Part shown: piece after piece, positions 1 through 8,274 of the stretch
Position numbering within the stretch: position 1 is the stretch's first letter
Layout: every line of letters starts with the position of its first letter
Assembly: GCA_025351425.1 (NCBI GenBank)
Contig: JANXVY010000043.1
Coordinates: 1 to 64,000 of the forward strand
Direction: 5' to 3'
Length of the DNA: 64,000 nucleotides
Origin: Hyphomicrobium sp.
GTDB taxonomy: Bacteria > Pseudomonadota > Alphaproteobacteria > Rhizobiales > Hyphomicrobiaceae
Program-made: the position numbers and the translations under genes
Notes under the pieces: generated by a model
Database searches by the model: none
What the model saw: only the letters and a program-made list of their open reading frames with translations
Told to the model about the DNA's origin: nothing

Positions 1-37
1 GGGTTGCAGGGCGAAAGCCCGTTCGCGCAGCGAATCC

Positions 38-1456
38 TCAGCCCACAGCCTTTACAGCCTTGTGGAACAGCTGGTCCATCAAAGCGATGCCCAAATCGAT
101 TTCGTCGTAGGAAATCTCGAGCGAGGGGGCGAGCGTGATCACGTTCTTATAGTAGCCGCCGATGTCCAGGATCAGGCCATACTTCTTGCCATTATGCTCG
201 AGGTTGCCTTCCAGCGCCTCGTCCACCATCCAGTCGACGAGCTTCTTGCTCGGCGTGAAGCTGTCGTGCGCCTCGCAGATTTCGATGCGCAACGCCATGC
301 CGAGGCCATCCACGTCACCCACGATCTTGTGTTTGCGCTTCAGTTCCCTGATGCCATTGAGGAAGTAGGCGCCTTTTAGCGCGGTCATTTCCTCGTAGTC
401 GGTCTCTGCCATCATCTTCATGGCTTCGAGTGCGACCGCGGTGCCCATCGGGTTGGCGTTGAAGGTCGAATGCGTCGAGCCCGCCGGGAAGATCGTCGGG
501 TTGATCAGCTCTTCGCGCGCCCATACGCCCGAAAGCGGGTTTAGGCCGTTGGTGAACGCCTTGCCGAACACGATGATGTCCGGCTTCACGTTGAAGTTCT
601 CGATCGACCAGAGTTTGCCGGCCCGGTAGAAACCCATCTGGATTTCGTCATCGACGAGCAAGATTTTGCGCTGCTCCAAGATCTCGGCCAGGCGCTCGAA
701 ATAGCCTTGCGGCGGAATGACATATCCGCCCGTGCCCTGGATCGATTCCACATAGAACGCGGCATATTCCGACACCCCGACCTTGGCGTCCCAGACGCCG
801 TAATATTCGGTGTCAAACAGCCGCGCGAATTGCTCCACGCAATAAAGGCCGCAATCTTCGCGCTTCTTGCCGTAGGGGCATCGGAAGCAATAGGGGAACG
901 GCACGAACTGGGCGCGGTCGCCGAAGTGGCCGTAACGCCTACGATAGCGGTAACTCGAGGTGATGGCGGAGGCGCCGAGCGTGCGGCCGTGGTAGCCGCC
1001 CTCGAACGCGAAGTTGAGGCTCTTGCCGCCCGAATAGTTGCGCACGAGCTTCAAGCTGTCTTCCACCGCCTGCGAGCCGCCGACGTTGAAATGGACGCGG
1101 CCCTTGCGGCCGAATTTCTTCTCGACGTCCTGCGCGATCATGGTCGCGAGTTCGATCTTTTCGCGATGCAGATACTGGCTGGCGACCTGGGGCAAGGTGT
1201 CGAGCTGCTTCTTAACGGCGTTGTTCAGCCGCTGGTTGGCGTAGCCGAAGTTGACGGCCGAATACCACATCTGCAGGTCGAGGAACTGGCGGCCCTGGCC
1301 GTCGTAGAGGTAGCTGCCTTCGCAGCGCTCGAAAATTTTCGGCACCTTGGTGTAGTGCACCGTATCGCCGTGCGAGCAATACTGATCCTCCAGCGCCAGC
1401 AGTTCGGCTTCGGTCAAGGGCTGGGCTCCAGCGCTGGCAGGGGCTTTATCGAGCAT
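38..1456 (-). CDS. Class III PLP-dependent aminotransferase
   Basis: Fold-type I aminotransferase of the aspartate/ornithine (class III) family, 472 residues, which is a usual length. The glycine-rich FEGGYHGRT segment is near residues 151-159, DDEIQMG at 269-275 carries the cofactor-binding Asp, and the Schiff-base lysine is expected at K299 in FGKAFTNG. A four-cysteine patch (C190, C193, C202, C206) lies between them; some members of this family have such a patch. The start overlaps the stop of the upstream MtnX-like phosphatase gene by 11 bases, so the two are translationally linked. Lying downstream of an acidic amino-acid importer, it may act in amino-acid or amino-phosphonate catabolism, but the substrate cannot be read from the sequence. 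Confidence 0.85.
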   Translation of the reverse strand: MLDKAPASAGAQPLTEAELLALEDQYCSHGDTVHYTKVPKIFERCEGSYLYDGQGRQFLDLQMWYSAVNFGYANQRLNNAVKKQLDTLPQVASQYLHREKIELATMIAQDVEKKFGRKGRVHFNVGGSQAVEDSLKLVRNYSGGKSLNFAFEGGYHGRTLGASAITSSYRYRRRYGHFGDRAQFVPFPYCFRCPYGKKREDCGLYCVEQFARLFDTEYYGVWDAKVGVSEYAAFYVESIQGTGGYVIPPQGYFERLAEILEQRKILLVDDEIQMGFYRAGKLWSIENFNVKPDIIVFGKAFTNGLNPLSGVWAREELINPTIFPAGSTHSTFNANPMGTAVALEAMKMMAETDYEEMTALKGAYFLNGIRELKRKHKIVGDVDGLGMALRIEICEAHDSFTPSKKLVDWMVDEALEGNLEHNGKKYGLILDIGGYYKNVITLAPSLEISYDEIDLGIALMDQLFHKAVKAVG

Positions 1457-2156
1457 GGAAGGGTTCCTTTGCCTGGGTCAGCGCGATGGGCGACATGCGC
1501 CCGCTGACGAGATCGCTCATGATCCGGGTGACTTCGGTAAAATCGCGGAAGGCAACATGGGGAATGCCTTCTAGGCGACAATGGTCGATGAGTTTGCCTT
1601 TTGCCAGACAAAGATCAACCGTGCCAGCGGCACAGAAATCCGAGCGGCCATCGCCGATCAATACCCGGAACGCGCCTTCGGCAGTGGGTGCCTTGCATTT
1701 GCAATTGCCCGACAGGCAGCCGTCGGAGGAGAACGGGAACGAAAGCGCCCAGCGCTCGCCGCCCGTCTGCACCAGATGGTTCGCCCGCACCGTGAACGGC
1801 ACGTTATGACGCGCCAGCACCCGGGTGACGACATGGTCGATGCCGTCAGACACAACCGTCACGGGAAGCTGGTGTTCGCGGCACAGCGCCACGAAGGTGT
1901 GAAAGCCGGGATCTAGGGCCACGCTGTCGATGAAGGCTTCCAGCGCGGTCGAATCGAGTTTCAGCAGGGCAACCTGCGCCGCCATCGCCTCGCGCGAGCC
2001 AATCTTGCCCGCGACCCACTCCTGCTCGACCTCAAGCCACTCATCCTCCGCGTGCAGCGACAGCAGCGCGTCCACGGTGTCGATCATCGCGATCGTGCCG
2101 TCGAAATCGACCAGCAAATGGAGCTCGAGCTTAGCGCCCGGCAACGGTTGGCTCAT
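1446..2156 (-). CDS. MtnX-like HAD-IB phosphatase
   Basis: Haloacid dehalogenase superfamily phosphatase of 236 residues. Motif I is DFDGTI with the nucleophile at D17 and the acid/base at D19, motif II is SDG near 103-105, and motif IV is GDGRSD at 168-173. A small cysteine cluster (C147, C152, C154) lies in the cap region. The family resembles MtnX (2-hydroxy-3-keto-5-methylthiopentenyl-1-phosphate phosphatase) and phosphoserine phosphatase. No other methionine-salvage gene is nearby, so the MtnX role is not supported by context. It overlaps the following aminotransferase gene by 11 bases. A joint phosphatase-aminotransferase step on one substrate is inference. Confidence 0.75.
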   Translation of the reverse strand: MSQPLPGAKLELHLLVDFDGTIAMIDTVDALLSLHAEDEWLEVEQEWVAGKIGSREAMAAQVALLKLDSTALEAFIDSVALDPGFHTFVALCREHQLPVTVVSDGIDHVVTRVLARHNVPFTVRANHLVQTGGERWALSFPFSSDGCLSGNCKCKAPTAEGAFRVLIGDGRSDFCAAGTVDLCLAKGKLIDHCRLEGIPHVAFRDFTEVTRIMSDLVSGRMSPIALTQAKEPFHAR

Positions 2157-2352
2157 GATTTCCCTCGTGCGTAGCGTTGGCGGGCGCGCGGCTTCTTGCG
2201 CTGGCCACTTCCAAGACCGGCGTCATGCCGCTTTTTTTGAACCCACGCCAATGAATTCTTGCGACCTTGCATGGATGACGCACCAGCCTTTCACGCACCA
2301 TGCCGTGCTTCGACCATGCACAATATGTGCTGCCGGGGCTGCGCGGCGTTCG

Positions 2353-3087
2353 TCAATGCTGTAAAATCTTCGATAGGAACGCCTGCGCGCGCGGGTTGCG
2401 GGTGTTGCCGAAGAAATCGGCCTTCTTCGCGTCCTCGACGATTTCGCCCTTGTCCATGAAGATCACCCGGTCGGCGACCTTGCGCGCAAACCCCATCTCG
2501 TGGGTCACGACCATCATCGTCATGCCCTCCTTCGCCAGCGCCACCATCACGTCCAGCACCTCGGACACCATTTCGGGATCGAGCGCCGAGGTCGGCTCGT
2601 CGAACAGCATGGCGATGGGGTCCATCGCAAGCGCACGGGCGATCGCAACCCGCTGCTGCTGCCCCCCCGACAGCTGCCCTGGAAATTTGTCCGCCTGTTC
2701 GGGGAGGCCCACGCGGGCAAGCAACGCGTGCGCCTTGGCTTCGGCGGCTGGCCGGTCGCGACCCAGCACCTTCTGCTGGGCAAGGCAGAGATTGTCGACA
2801 ATCGAGAGATGCGGAAACAGCTCGAAATTCTGAAAGACCATGCCGACGCGGGCGCGCAGCTTGGGCAGATCCGTCGCCTTGTCCGCCAGCGACACGCCGT
2901 CGACAATGATGTTGCCCGTTTGGAACGGCTCCAATCCGTTCACGGTCTTGATGAGCGTCGACTTGCCCGAGCCCGAGGGCCCGCACACCACGACCACTTC
3001 GCCCTTGTCGACGCTGGTCGTGCAGTGGCGCAGCACCTGGAACGCGCCGTAGGCCTTGGAGACATCCTTGATCTCGATCATCGGCAT
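2353..3087 (-). CDS. gltL: Acidic amino-acid ABC transporter, ATP-binding subunit (GltL/AapP type)
   Basis: ATPase of a polar amino-acid importer, 244 residues. The Walker A motif GPSGSGKST is at 36-44, the signature LSGGQQQR near 140, and the Walker B region with DEPTSALDP follows. The chosen ATG at 3087 has AGGAAA six bases upstream; a longer in-frame start at 3153 would add an unlikely Arg/Gly/Cys-rich leader. It is the last transporter gene in the order binding protein, two permeases, ATPase, all on the minus strand. It should energise import of glutamate/aspartate-type substrates at the inner membrane; the exact substrate is inferred from the binding protein. Confidence 0.92.
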   Translation of the reverse strand: MPMIEIKDVSKAYGAFQVLRHCTTSVDKGEVVVVCGPSGSGKSTLIKTVNGLEPFQTGNIIVDGVSLADKATDLPKLRARVGMVFQNFELFPHLSIVDNLCLAQQKVLGRDRPAAEAKAHALLARVGLPEQADKFPGQLSGGQQQRVAIARALAMDPIAMLFDEPTSALDPEMVSEVLDVMVALAKEGMTMMVVTHEMGFARKVADRVIFMDKGEIVEDAKKADFFGNTRNPRAQAFLSKILQH

Positions 3088-3182
3088 GTTGTTTCCTGGC
3101 GCATCGCTGCGGCCGCGGCAGCCGTGCAAGACGTGTGAGACGTGTGAGACCACTCGGGCCGGATCGCAACGGGCATGTGAGC

Positions 3183-3872
3183 CTACCTTTTAACTGCAAA
3201 GCGCGCCTGCAGGGTGCGCACCAGCTGCGAGAGCGCAAACGAAATCACGAAATACACGAGCGCTGCGAACACGTACATTTCGACGAGGCGGCCGTCCCGT
3301 TGCGCGATCTTGGACGCCGCACCCAGGAAATCGGTCAACGAAATAACGTAGACCAGCGAAGTATCCTGGAACAGAACGATGGTCTGCGTCAGCAGCACGG
3401 GCAGCATGTTGCGGAACGCCTGCGGCAGCACGATCCTGCCCATCACCTGGGAATACGTCAGTCCCAGCGCGTAGCCGGCCGCGGCCTGGCCTCTGGGGAT
3501 CGACTGGATGCCTGCCCGCATGATTTCGGCGAAAAACGCTGCCTCAAACAGCGTGAAGGTGATGACGGTCGAGTTGAACGCCCCGACCTTGATGGGGCGA
3601 TCGGCGCCCGTAAGCCATGCGCCGATGTAGGGCAGCAGGAAATAGCACCAGAAGATCACCAGCACGAGTGGCAGCGAGCGGAACAGCGTCGTGTAGGCGT
3701 TCGCGAAGCCCGCCAACGCCCCCTGGCCCGAAAGCCGCATCAAAGCCAGCACCGTGCCCAGCGCGACGCCGCCCAAGGTTGCGATCAGCGTCAACTGGAG
3801 CGTGAACGCCATCCCTTCATAGAACAGGTAGGGCAAGGAGCGCTGGATCACGTCGAAATCGAACCCGCCCAT
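3183..3872 (-). CDS. gltK: Amino-acid ABC transporter permease (GltK type)
   Basis: Inner-membrane permease of 229 residues with the His/Glu/Gln/Arg/opine TRAP-like arrangement of about five transmembrane segments. The cytoplasmic EAA loop is seen in the stretch [20 protein letters not shown], where the conserved Gly contacts the ATPase. It follows the other permease gene with a 3-base gap and precedes the ATPase gene by 95 bases. The two permeases are expected to form the heterodimeric channel of an acidic amino-acid importer. Confidence 0.9.
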   Translation of the reverse strand: MGGFDFDVIQRSLPYLFYEGMAFTLQLTLIATLGGVALGTVLALMRLSGQGALAGFANAYTTLFRSLPLVLVIFWCYFLLPYIGAWLTGADRPIKVGAFNSTVITFTLFEAAFFAEIMRAGIQSIPRGQAAAGYALGLTYSQVMGRIVLPQAFRNMLPVLLTQTIVLFQDTSLVYVISLTDFLGAASKIAQRDGRLVEMYVFAALVYFVISFALSQLVRTLQARFAVKR

Positions 3873-3875
3873 GGT

Positions 3876-4604
3876 CTATGTCCCCACCTGACCGGGGATC
3901 GCAACGCGGCGTTCGAGCGCGCGCACGGCGCTCACCACCACGACGTTCAGCAGCAGATACAGGAGGGTGGCCGCGGTGAAGGCCTCGAACACCTGAGCGG
4001 AATACTCCTGCATCGAGCGGGCACGCGCGGTGAGCTCCAGCAGGCCGATGGTAAGGCCGACGGAGGTGTTCTTGATCAGGTTCAGGAATTCCGAGGTCAA
4101 GGGCGGCAGCACCACGCGGAAGGCGCGCGGCAGCAGCACATGGCGGTAGGCCTGGGGCAGCGTCAGACCCAGCGCGGAGGCCGCCATCGCCTGACCGGCG
4201 GGGAGCGACTGGATGCCGGCGCGAACCTGTTCGGCGACGCGGGCCGAGGTCGCAAACCCGAGCCCCACGACCGCCGTCACGAACGCCGCATTCGGCATCT
4301 GCTTGATGGCCGTGCCCCATGCCTTGGGCAGCAGTTCGGGCACCACGTAAAACCACACGAACAACTGCACCAGGATGGGGATGTTGCGGAACAGCTCGAC
4401 CCAGCAGGCAGCAAGGATATTCGCCCATTTGGAGGGAAGCGTGCGCATGACGCCGACCGTGGTGCCGATCGCCAGCGCGAGGATCCAGGCGCACAGCGCC
4501 GTGACGATCGTCCAGCCGAGCCCTGCAATCAGCAGTTCGCCATAGGTGCCGGTGCCCTCAGGCGAGGCCTCCCAGAATACGCCCCAGTTCCAGTTGTATT
4601 TCAT
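3876..4604 (-). CDS. gltJ: Amino-acid ABC transporter permease (GltJ type)
   Basis: Second permease of the importer, 243 residues from the ATG at 4604 (MKYNWNWGVF), a start typical of GltJ proteins. A longer frame to 4661 exists but adds an Arg-rich leader. The EAA loop is visible as VRAGIQSLPAGQAMAASALG, and hydrophobic segments give about five transmembrane helices. It lies 110 bases downstream of the binding-protein gene and 3 bases upstream of the partner permease. It belongs to the same minus-strand transcription unit. Confidence 0.9.
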   Translation of the reverse strand: MKYNWNWGVFWEASPEGTGTYGELLIAGLGWTIVTALCAWILALAIGTTVGVMRTLPSKWANILAACWVELFRNIPILVQLFVWFYVVPELLPKAWGTAIKQMPNAAFVTAVVGLGFATSARVAEQVRAGIQSLPAGQAMAASALGLTLPQAYRHVLLPRAFRVVLPPLTSEFLNLIKNTSVGLTIGLLELTARARSMQEYSAQVFEAFTAATLLYLLLNVVVVSAVRALERRVAIPGQVGT

Positions 4605-4714
4605 GGGGTGCCCGCGTCGTTTCCTGTCTTCCACTTCCGTCCTGGCCGCGAAGGCGGCCATTCAGACAACCCATTATTGGAGCGGGGCGACGGCGAGTGC
4701 TTCCCCGTTGCGTC

Positions 4715-5614
4715 TCAATATGCGGCAGGGTCGGGGCTGTCCTTGGGAGAGGAGAGCATCTTTTCCAGCTGAGGGGACAGTGCAAAGTTGAGGTTCAGGC
4801 CCTTGGGCGGGATCGGCTGCTGGAACCATTTCTTGAACAGCGCCGGGCCATCGCTCTTGTAGAAAGCTGCGGTTGCCTCATCGGCGACCTTCTTGAAGGC
4901 CGGGTCGTTCTTGGGCAGCATGATGCCGTAGGGCTCGGCAGGGCTAAGGGCATCCTTGGAGATCTCGAAGGCGGCCGGGTCCTTGGACGACGCAACTAGG
5001 CTGGCGAGCAGGATATCGTCCATCGCGAACGCCACGGCGCGGTCGGTTTCGACCATCAGAAAGCTTTCGGCGTGATCTTTCCCTGACAGGATCGTCATGC
5101 CCAGCTTCTTGGCCGTGTTGAGTTCGTTCATCTGTTTGATGTTGGTGGTGCCGGCGGTCGAGACGATGGTCTTGCCCTTGAGATCGTCGAGCGACTTGAT
5201 ATTCGCGCTCTTTTTGGTGACGAGGCGCGTCGCGGTCAGGAAGTGCGTGTTGGTGTAGGCGACCTGCTTCTGGCGATCGAGGTTGTTGGTCGTCGACCCG
5301 CATTCGAGGTCGACGGTGCCGTTGGCGAGCAGCGGTATGCGGGTTGCCGACGTCACCGGATTGAGCTTGACGTCGAGCTTTTCGAGCTTCAGCTCTGTCT
5401 TAACCGCGTCGACGATCTTGCGGCAGATGTCGAGGGCGAAGCCGACCGGCTGCTGCTTGTCGTCGAGGTACGAAAACGGCACCGACGACTCGCGGTAGCC
5501 CAGCGTGATGATTCCGGTTTCCTTGATCTTCTTCAGCGTTCCCGTCAGTTCGTCACTGCGGGCGGGTGCGGCCACGCAGGCCACGGCCACGAGAGCCAAG
5601 GTGAGAAATCGCAT
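4715..5614 (-). CDS. gltI: Glutamate/aspartate periplasmic binding protein
   Basis: Periplasmic solute-binding protein, 299 residues, with a signal peptide (about residues 1-21, cut near PARS/DEL). The mature part has the PBP type 2 amino-acid-binding hallmarks: GYRESSVPFSYLD, GFALDICRKIV, a glutamate/aspartate-type TSATRIPLL motif and LECGSTTNN. ATG at 5614 is preferred over the GTG at 5620 because GAGGA lies eight bases upstream of it. It is first in the importer operon, and a perfect 20-base palindrome sits 24 bases upstream of the start. Glutamate/aspartate is the best guess from the LECGSTTNN type; related opine or glutamine binding cannot be excluded. Confidence 0.9.
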   Translation of the reverse strand: MRFLTLALVAVACVAAPARSDELTGTLKKIKETGIITLGYRESSVPFSYLDDKQQPVGFALDICRKIVDAVKTELKLEKLDVKLNPVTSATRIPLLANGTVDLECGSTTNNLDRQKQVAYTNTHFLTATRLVTKKSANIKSLDDLKGKTIVSTAGTTNIKQMNELNTAKKLGMTILSGKDHAESFLMVETDRAVAFAMDDILLASLVASSKDPAAFEISKDALSPAEPYGIMLPKNDPAFKKVADEATAAFYKSDGPALFKKWFQQPIPPKGLNLNFALSPQLEKMLSSPKDSPDPAAY

Positions 5615-5638
5615 GCACACATCCTCGTTCGGAGGTCA

Positions 5639-5658
5639 AAACAGTGCATGCACTGTTT
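5639..5658. promoter_or_regulatory. 20-base perfect palindrome, probable operator of the importer operon
   Basis: The sequence AAACAGTGCATGCACTGTTT reads the same on both strands with no spacer. It lies 24 bases upstream of the gltI start codon. There is no T-tract, so it is more like a dimeric regulator site than a terminator. The regulator is unknown. Confidence 0.55.
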
Positions 5659-5733
5659 GAAGACACGTGGCCCAAAAGCAAGCCAAAAAAAACGCGCGCA
5701 CCCAATGGCGGCCGTTTCTGCCCGACGCGCCGT

Positions 5734-7245
5734 TCAGACGGCTTTGGCGCGCGCTTCTGGCTTGGGGCGGAACGTCCACAAGATCAGGCCCACGAGCAGG
5801 ATCGGAACCATCGACACCTTGCTTTCGAAGAAAGAGGCAACGATCGCCACCGCCCACAATAGTGCCAGGCCGTGCTCGGCGATCGCCATCACCTTGGATT
5901 GCGAGTGGCGGCGCAGCATGCCGCGGCGGTTTCCCGGCATCGGATGCCACAGGTTCAACAGCGCGGTAGACGCGGCGGCGGCGGCGCCAAAGCAGAACGT
6001 GTAGGCGGCGGCGGTTGTGGATATCATCGCCAGCGTCAGCATGGGGGCGGCCAGGATCACGCAGACGGGGACGGCGATGGCCGACAACTTTGCGCTCGCG
6101 GCCTGCGCGGGCTGGACGGGGGCCGTTGCGATCAGTTCGGGCGCATCTTCGCCCGAAACCGTGATCCACGACAGCGACGCGGCAAGCTGGGCTGCGAGCA
6201 CGACGATAAGCGGGGCCAGCGCGATGGCGGGCGGAATATCCTGCGGGCTGCGCAGCAGCATCACGGCGATGGGCAGCGTGTAGATGATCTGCAAGCCGAT
6301 CTGGGCGACCAGATTGTGATCGCGGATCAGCAAGCGGAATTCCTTGGTGCGCAAGGCCCGATGGCTGCCAGCCCGGAACGGGCGGTCCTTGCCCTTCCAG
6401 GCGGCGTCCGCCGATCCAGCGGCCGTGAGCGTTGCGCGCGCGAAGGTGCCGCTCAGGGTATAGACGGCAAGCAAGAAAGCGATAAGTGACGCGAGCGTGA
6501 ACCCCAGCAGGGCTGCGGCGTCGCCGTGGGCTGCCGCTTGGGCTGCAATCCACAGCGGGGCCTGTTCGTCGAAGAGGCTGCGCTGCACGCCGCCGAAGGC
6601 GGCCGAGACCTTGACCATCCAAGCGCGCGGTAGGATCGCGGCGACCTGCACGCCCAGCACGAACGCGCCGGCGATGATGGCGGCAAGTATTTGCGACACC
6701 AGCCGCGCGCGGCGCGGGCCGATCACGCTGAACAGGCCGACCGCGAGGATGAAGCCTACGGCGGTTCCAGCCAGCGCCATCGAGATCATGATCGGATAAA
6801 GCGACAGCCACGCCGCGCCTTCCCGGTACGCGCCGGTGTTGGCAAGCGGGATCAGCAGCGGGGCGACGGCCGCCAGCGAGGAAGCCGTGATGGCGAGCGC
6901 GCGCGAGGTGACCGCCTTCCAGGCCGGCAAGGGGGATGCAAACAGCACGTCGAGATCGCTGCGCTCATAGAGCGAGCGCGTACCGCCTAAAAGGCCTTGC
7001 GCGATCATCCACAGCAGCACGCCGATGGCAGCGGTCGCAAGGCTTGCAGGCGTGAAATATTCGGGCACGATTGCGCGGATCGACAACAGGCCCCAGGCGA
7101 TCGCGTGCAGGCCGGTGATGCCGCCAGTTACCGCAACGATGGTCGCAGGCGCAGACCAGCCGGCAAACATCGCCGCCAACTGGCGCCAACTCAAGCGCAG
7201 GTCATGGGCCAGCAGCCACATGAAAGAACCGGATGCGGGTTTCAT
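5734..7245 (-). CDS. ABC-2-like exporter membrane subunit
   Basis: Polytopic inner-membrane protein of 503 residues with roughly ten to twelve hydrophobic segments, interrupted by hydrophilic loops around residues 85-95 and 285-305. It is the probable membrane half of an ABC exporter, because it starts within the stop codon of the upstream ATPase gene (TGATG, the A shared). An in-frame GTG one codon upstream is less likely. The sequence resembles large ABC-2-type permeases of unknown substrate. No substrate can be assigned from the neighbours. Confidence 0.75.
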   Translation of the reverse strand: MKPASGSFMWLLAHDLRLSWRQLAAMFAGWSAPATIVAVTGGITGLHAIAWGLLSIRAIVPEYFTPASLATAAIGVLLWMIAQGLLGGTRSLYERSDLDVLFASPLPAWKAVTSRALAITASSLAAVAPLLIPLANTGAYREGAAWLSLYPIMISMALAGTAVGFILAVGLFSVIGPRRARLVSQILAAIIAGAFVLGVQVAAILPRAWMVKVSAAFGGVQRSLFDEQAPLWIAAQAAAHGDAAALLGFTLASLIAFLLAVYTLSGTFARATLTAAGSADAAWKGKDRPFRAGSHRALRTKEFRLLIRDHNLVAQIGLQIIYTLPIAVMLLRSPQDIPPAIALAPLIVVLAAQLAASLSWITVSGEDAPELIATAPVQPAQAASAKLSAIAVPVCVILAAPMLTLAMISTTAAAYTFCFGAAAAASTALLNLWHPMPGNRRGMLRRHSQSKVMAIAEHGLALLWAVAIVASFFESKVSMVPILLVGLILWTFRPKPEARAKAV

Positions 7246-8024
7246 CACGCGGCTTCCTTGGCCGTGTCGTTGGCCGTGACGGCCAGGAACACGTCTTCCA
7301 GCGAGCTGCCGCTACCGCCGAAGCGCGTGCGCAGTTCGTCCATCGTGCCTTCGCCGACGAGGCGGCCGTTCTTGACGATGCCGATGCGGTTCGAGAGCCG
7401 TTCGGCGACCTCCAGGATGTGCGTCGTCAGGATGATGGTCGCACCCGCTTTCACGCGGGCGGCCAGCAGATCCTTCACTTGGCGGGCGATGGCGGCATCG
7501 AGTCCCGTCAGCGGCTCGTCCAGCATGATGAGACGCGGCTCGTGGACCAGCGCACCGGCGAGCGCCACCTTCTGCTTCATGCCGCGCGAAAAGCCCTCGC
7601 AGCGGGTATGGCGATGGGGACCCAGCTCGAGGATTTCGATCAACTCGGCGGAGCGCTTCTGCGCCAGCGCTGGCTCGACCTCCCAAAGGCCGGCAATGAA
7701 TTCGAGATATTCGAGCGGCGTCAGCTTGTCATACAGCATCGGCTCGTCGGGCAGCCAGGCCGTGATGCGCTTAGCCGCGATCGGATCGGCAAGCGCGTCG
7801 ATACCAAAGATCGAGATGCGGCCGGCGTCTGGCTTCATCAGCCCGGCGATCATGCGCAGCGTGGTCGTCTTGCCCGCGCCGTTAGGGCCAAGCAGGGCAT
7901 AGAATTCGCCGGGTTGTATCGTCAGGTTCAGGTTGTCGACCGCGCGTTTCGTGAACGTCTTGGTAACGCCTGAGAGCTGCAGCGCCGCTGGCGCAGCGTT
8001 TGCGACCGGTTCCCGTCCATCCAT
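7245..8024 (-). CDS. ABC exporter ATP-binding protein
   Basis: ATPase of 259 residues in the ABC-2/drug-exporter (CcmA/NodI-like) class. Walker A is GPNGAGKTT at 46-54, the signature is the divergent FSRGMKQKV, and Walker B ends in LDEPLTGLD. GGAG lies about a dozen bases upstream of the ATG. It is the first gene of a two-gene unit with the 503-residue membrane protein, joined by a TGATG overlap. It is divergent from aceK across 250 bases. Confidence 0.88.
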   Translation of the reverse strand: MDGREPVANAAPAALQLSGVTKTFTKRAVDNLNLTIQPGEFYALLGPNGAGKTTTLRMIAGLMKPDAGRISIFGIDALADPIAAKRITAWLPDEPMLYDKLTPLEYLEFIAGLWEVEPALAQKRSAELIEILELGPHRHTRCEGFSRGMKQKVALAGALVHEPRLIMLDEPLTGLDAAIARQVKDLLAARVKAGATIILTTHILEVAERLSNRIGIVKNGRLVGEGTMDELRTRFGGSGSSLEDVFLAVTANDTAKEAA

Positions 8025-8274
8025 CGTCGAACTCCTACCCCAAAAGCACGTTCACGCGCCGCTGAGAACTCTACGCAGAGAGGGTTTCGAGCGCGTTAAG
8101 CTCGCCGGAAACTCCTTGTTAATTCAATGAAACCAAGCCACGTTGGCGCTTAAAGCCCTCTTGCAAAAGGATTGATCCAGAAAGGTCAAACCCTTTGAGC
8201 CGCTTGCCGAGCGGTCATGACGATAGGGGGCCATTTTTCCCCTCTGCGGCATCAATCTCACACCGGGGCCTCCC

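Noticed and set aside
3135..4772. A 545-codon open frame on the plus strand across the two permease genes
   Set aside because: It is antisense to gltJ/gltK, is rich in His, Arg and Gln with low hydrophobic pattern, and both permeases opposite are clearly conserved. GC-rich codon use leaves long open frames on the other strand.
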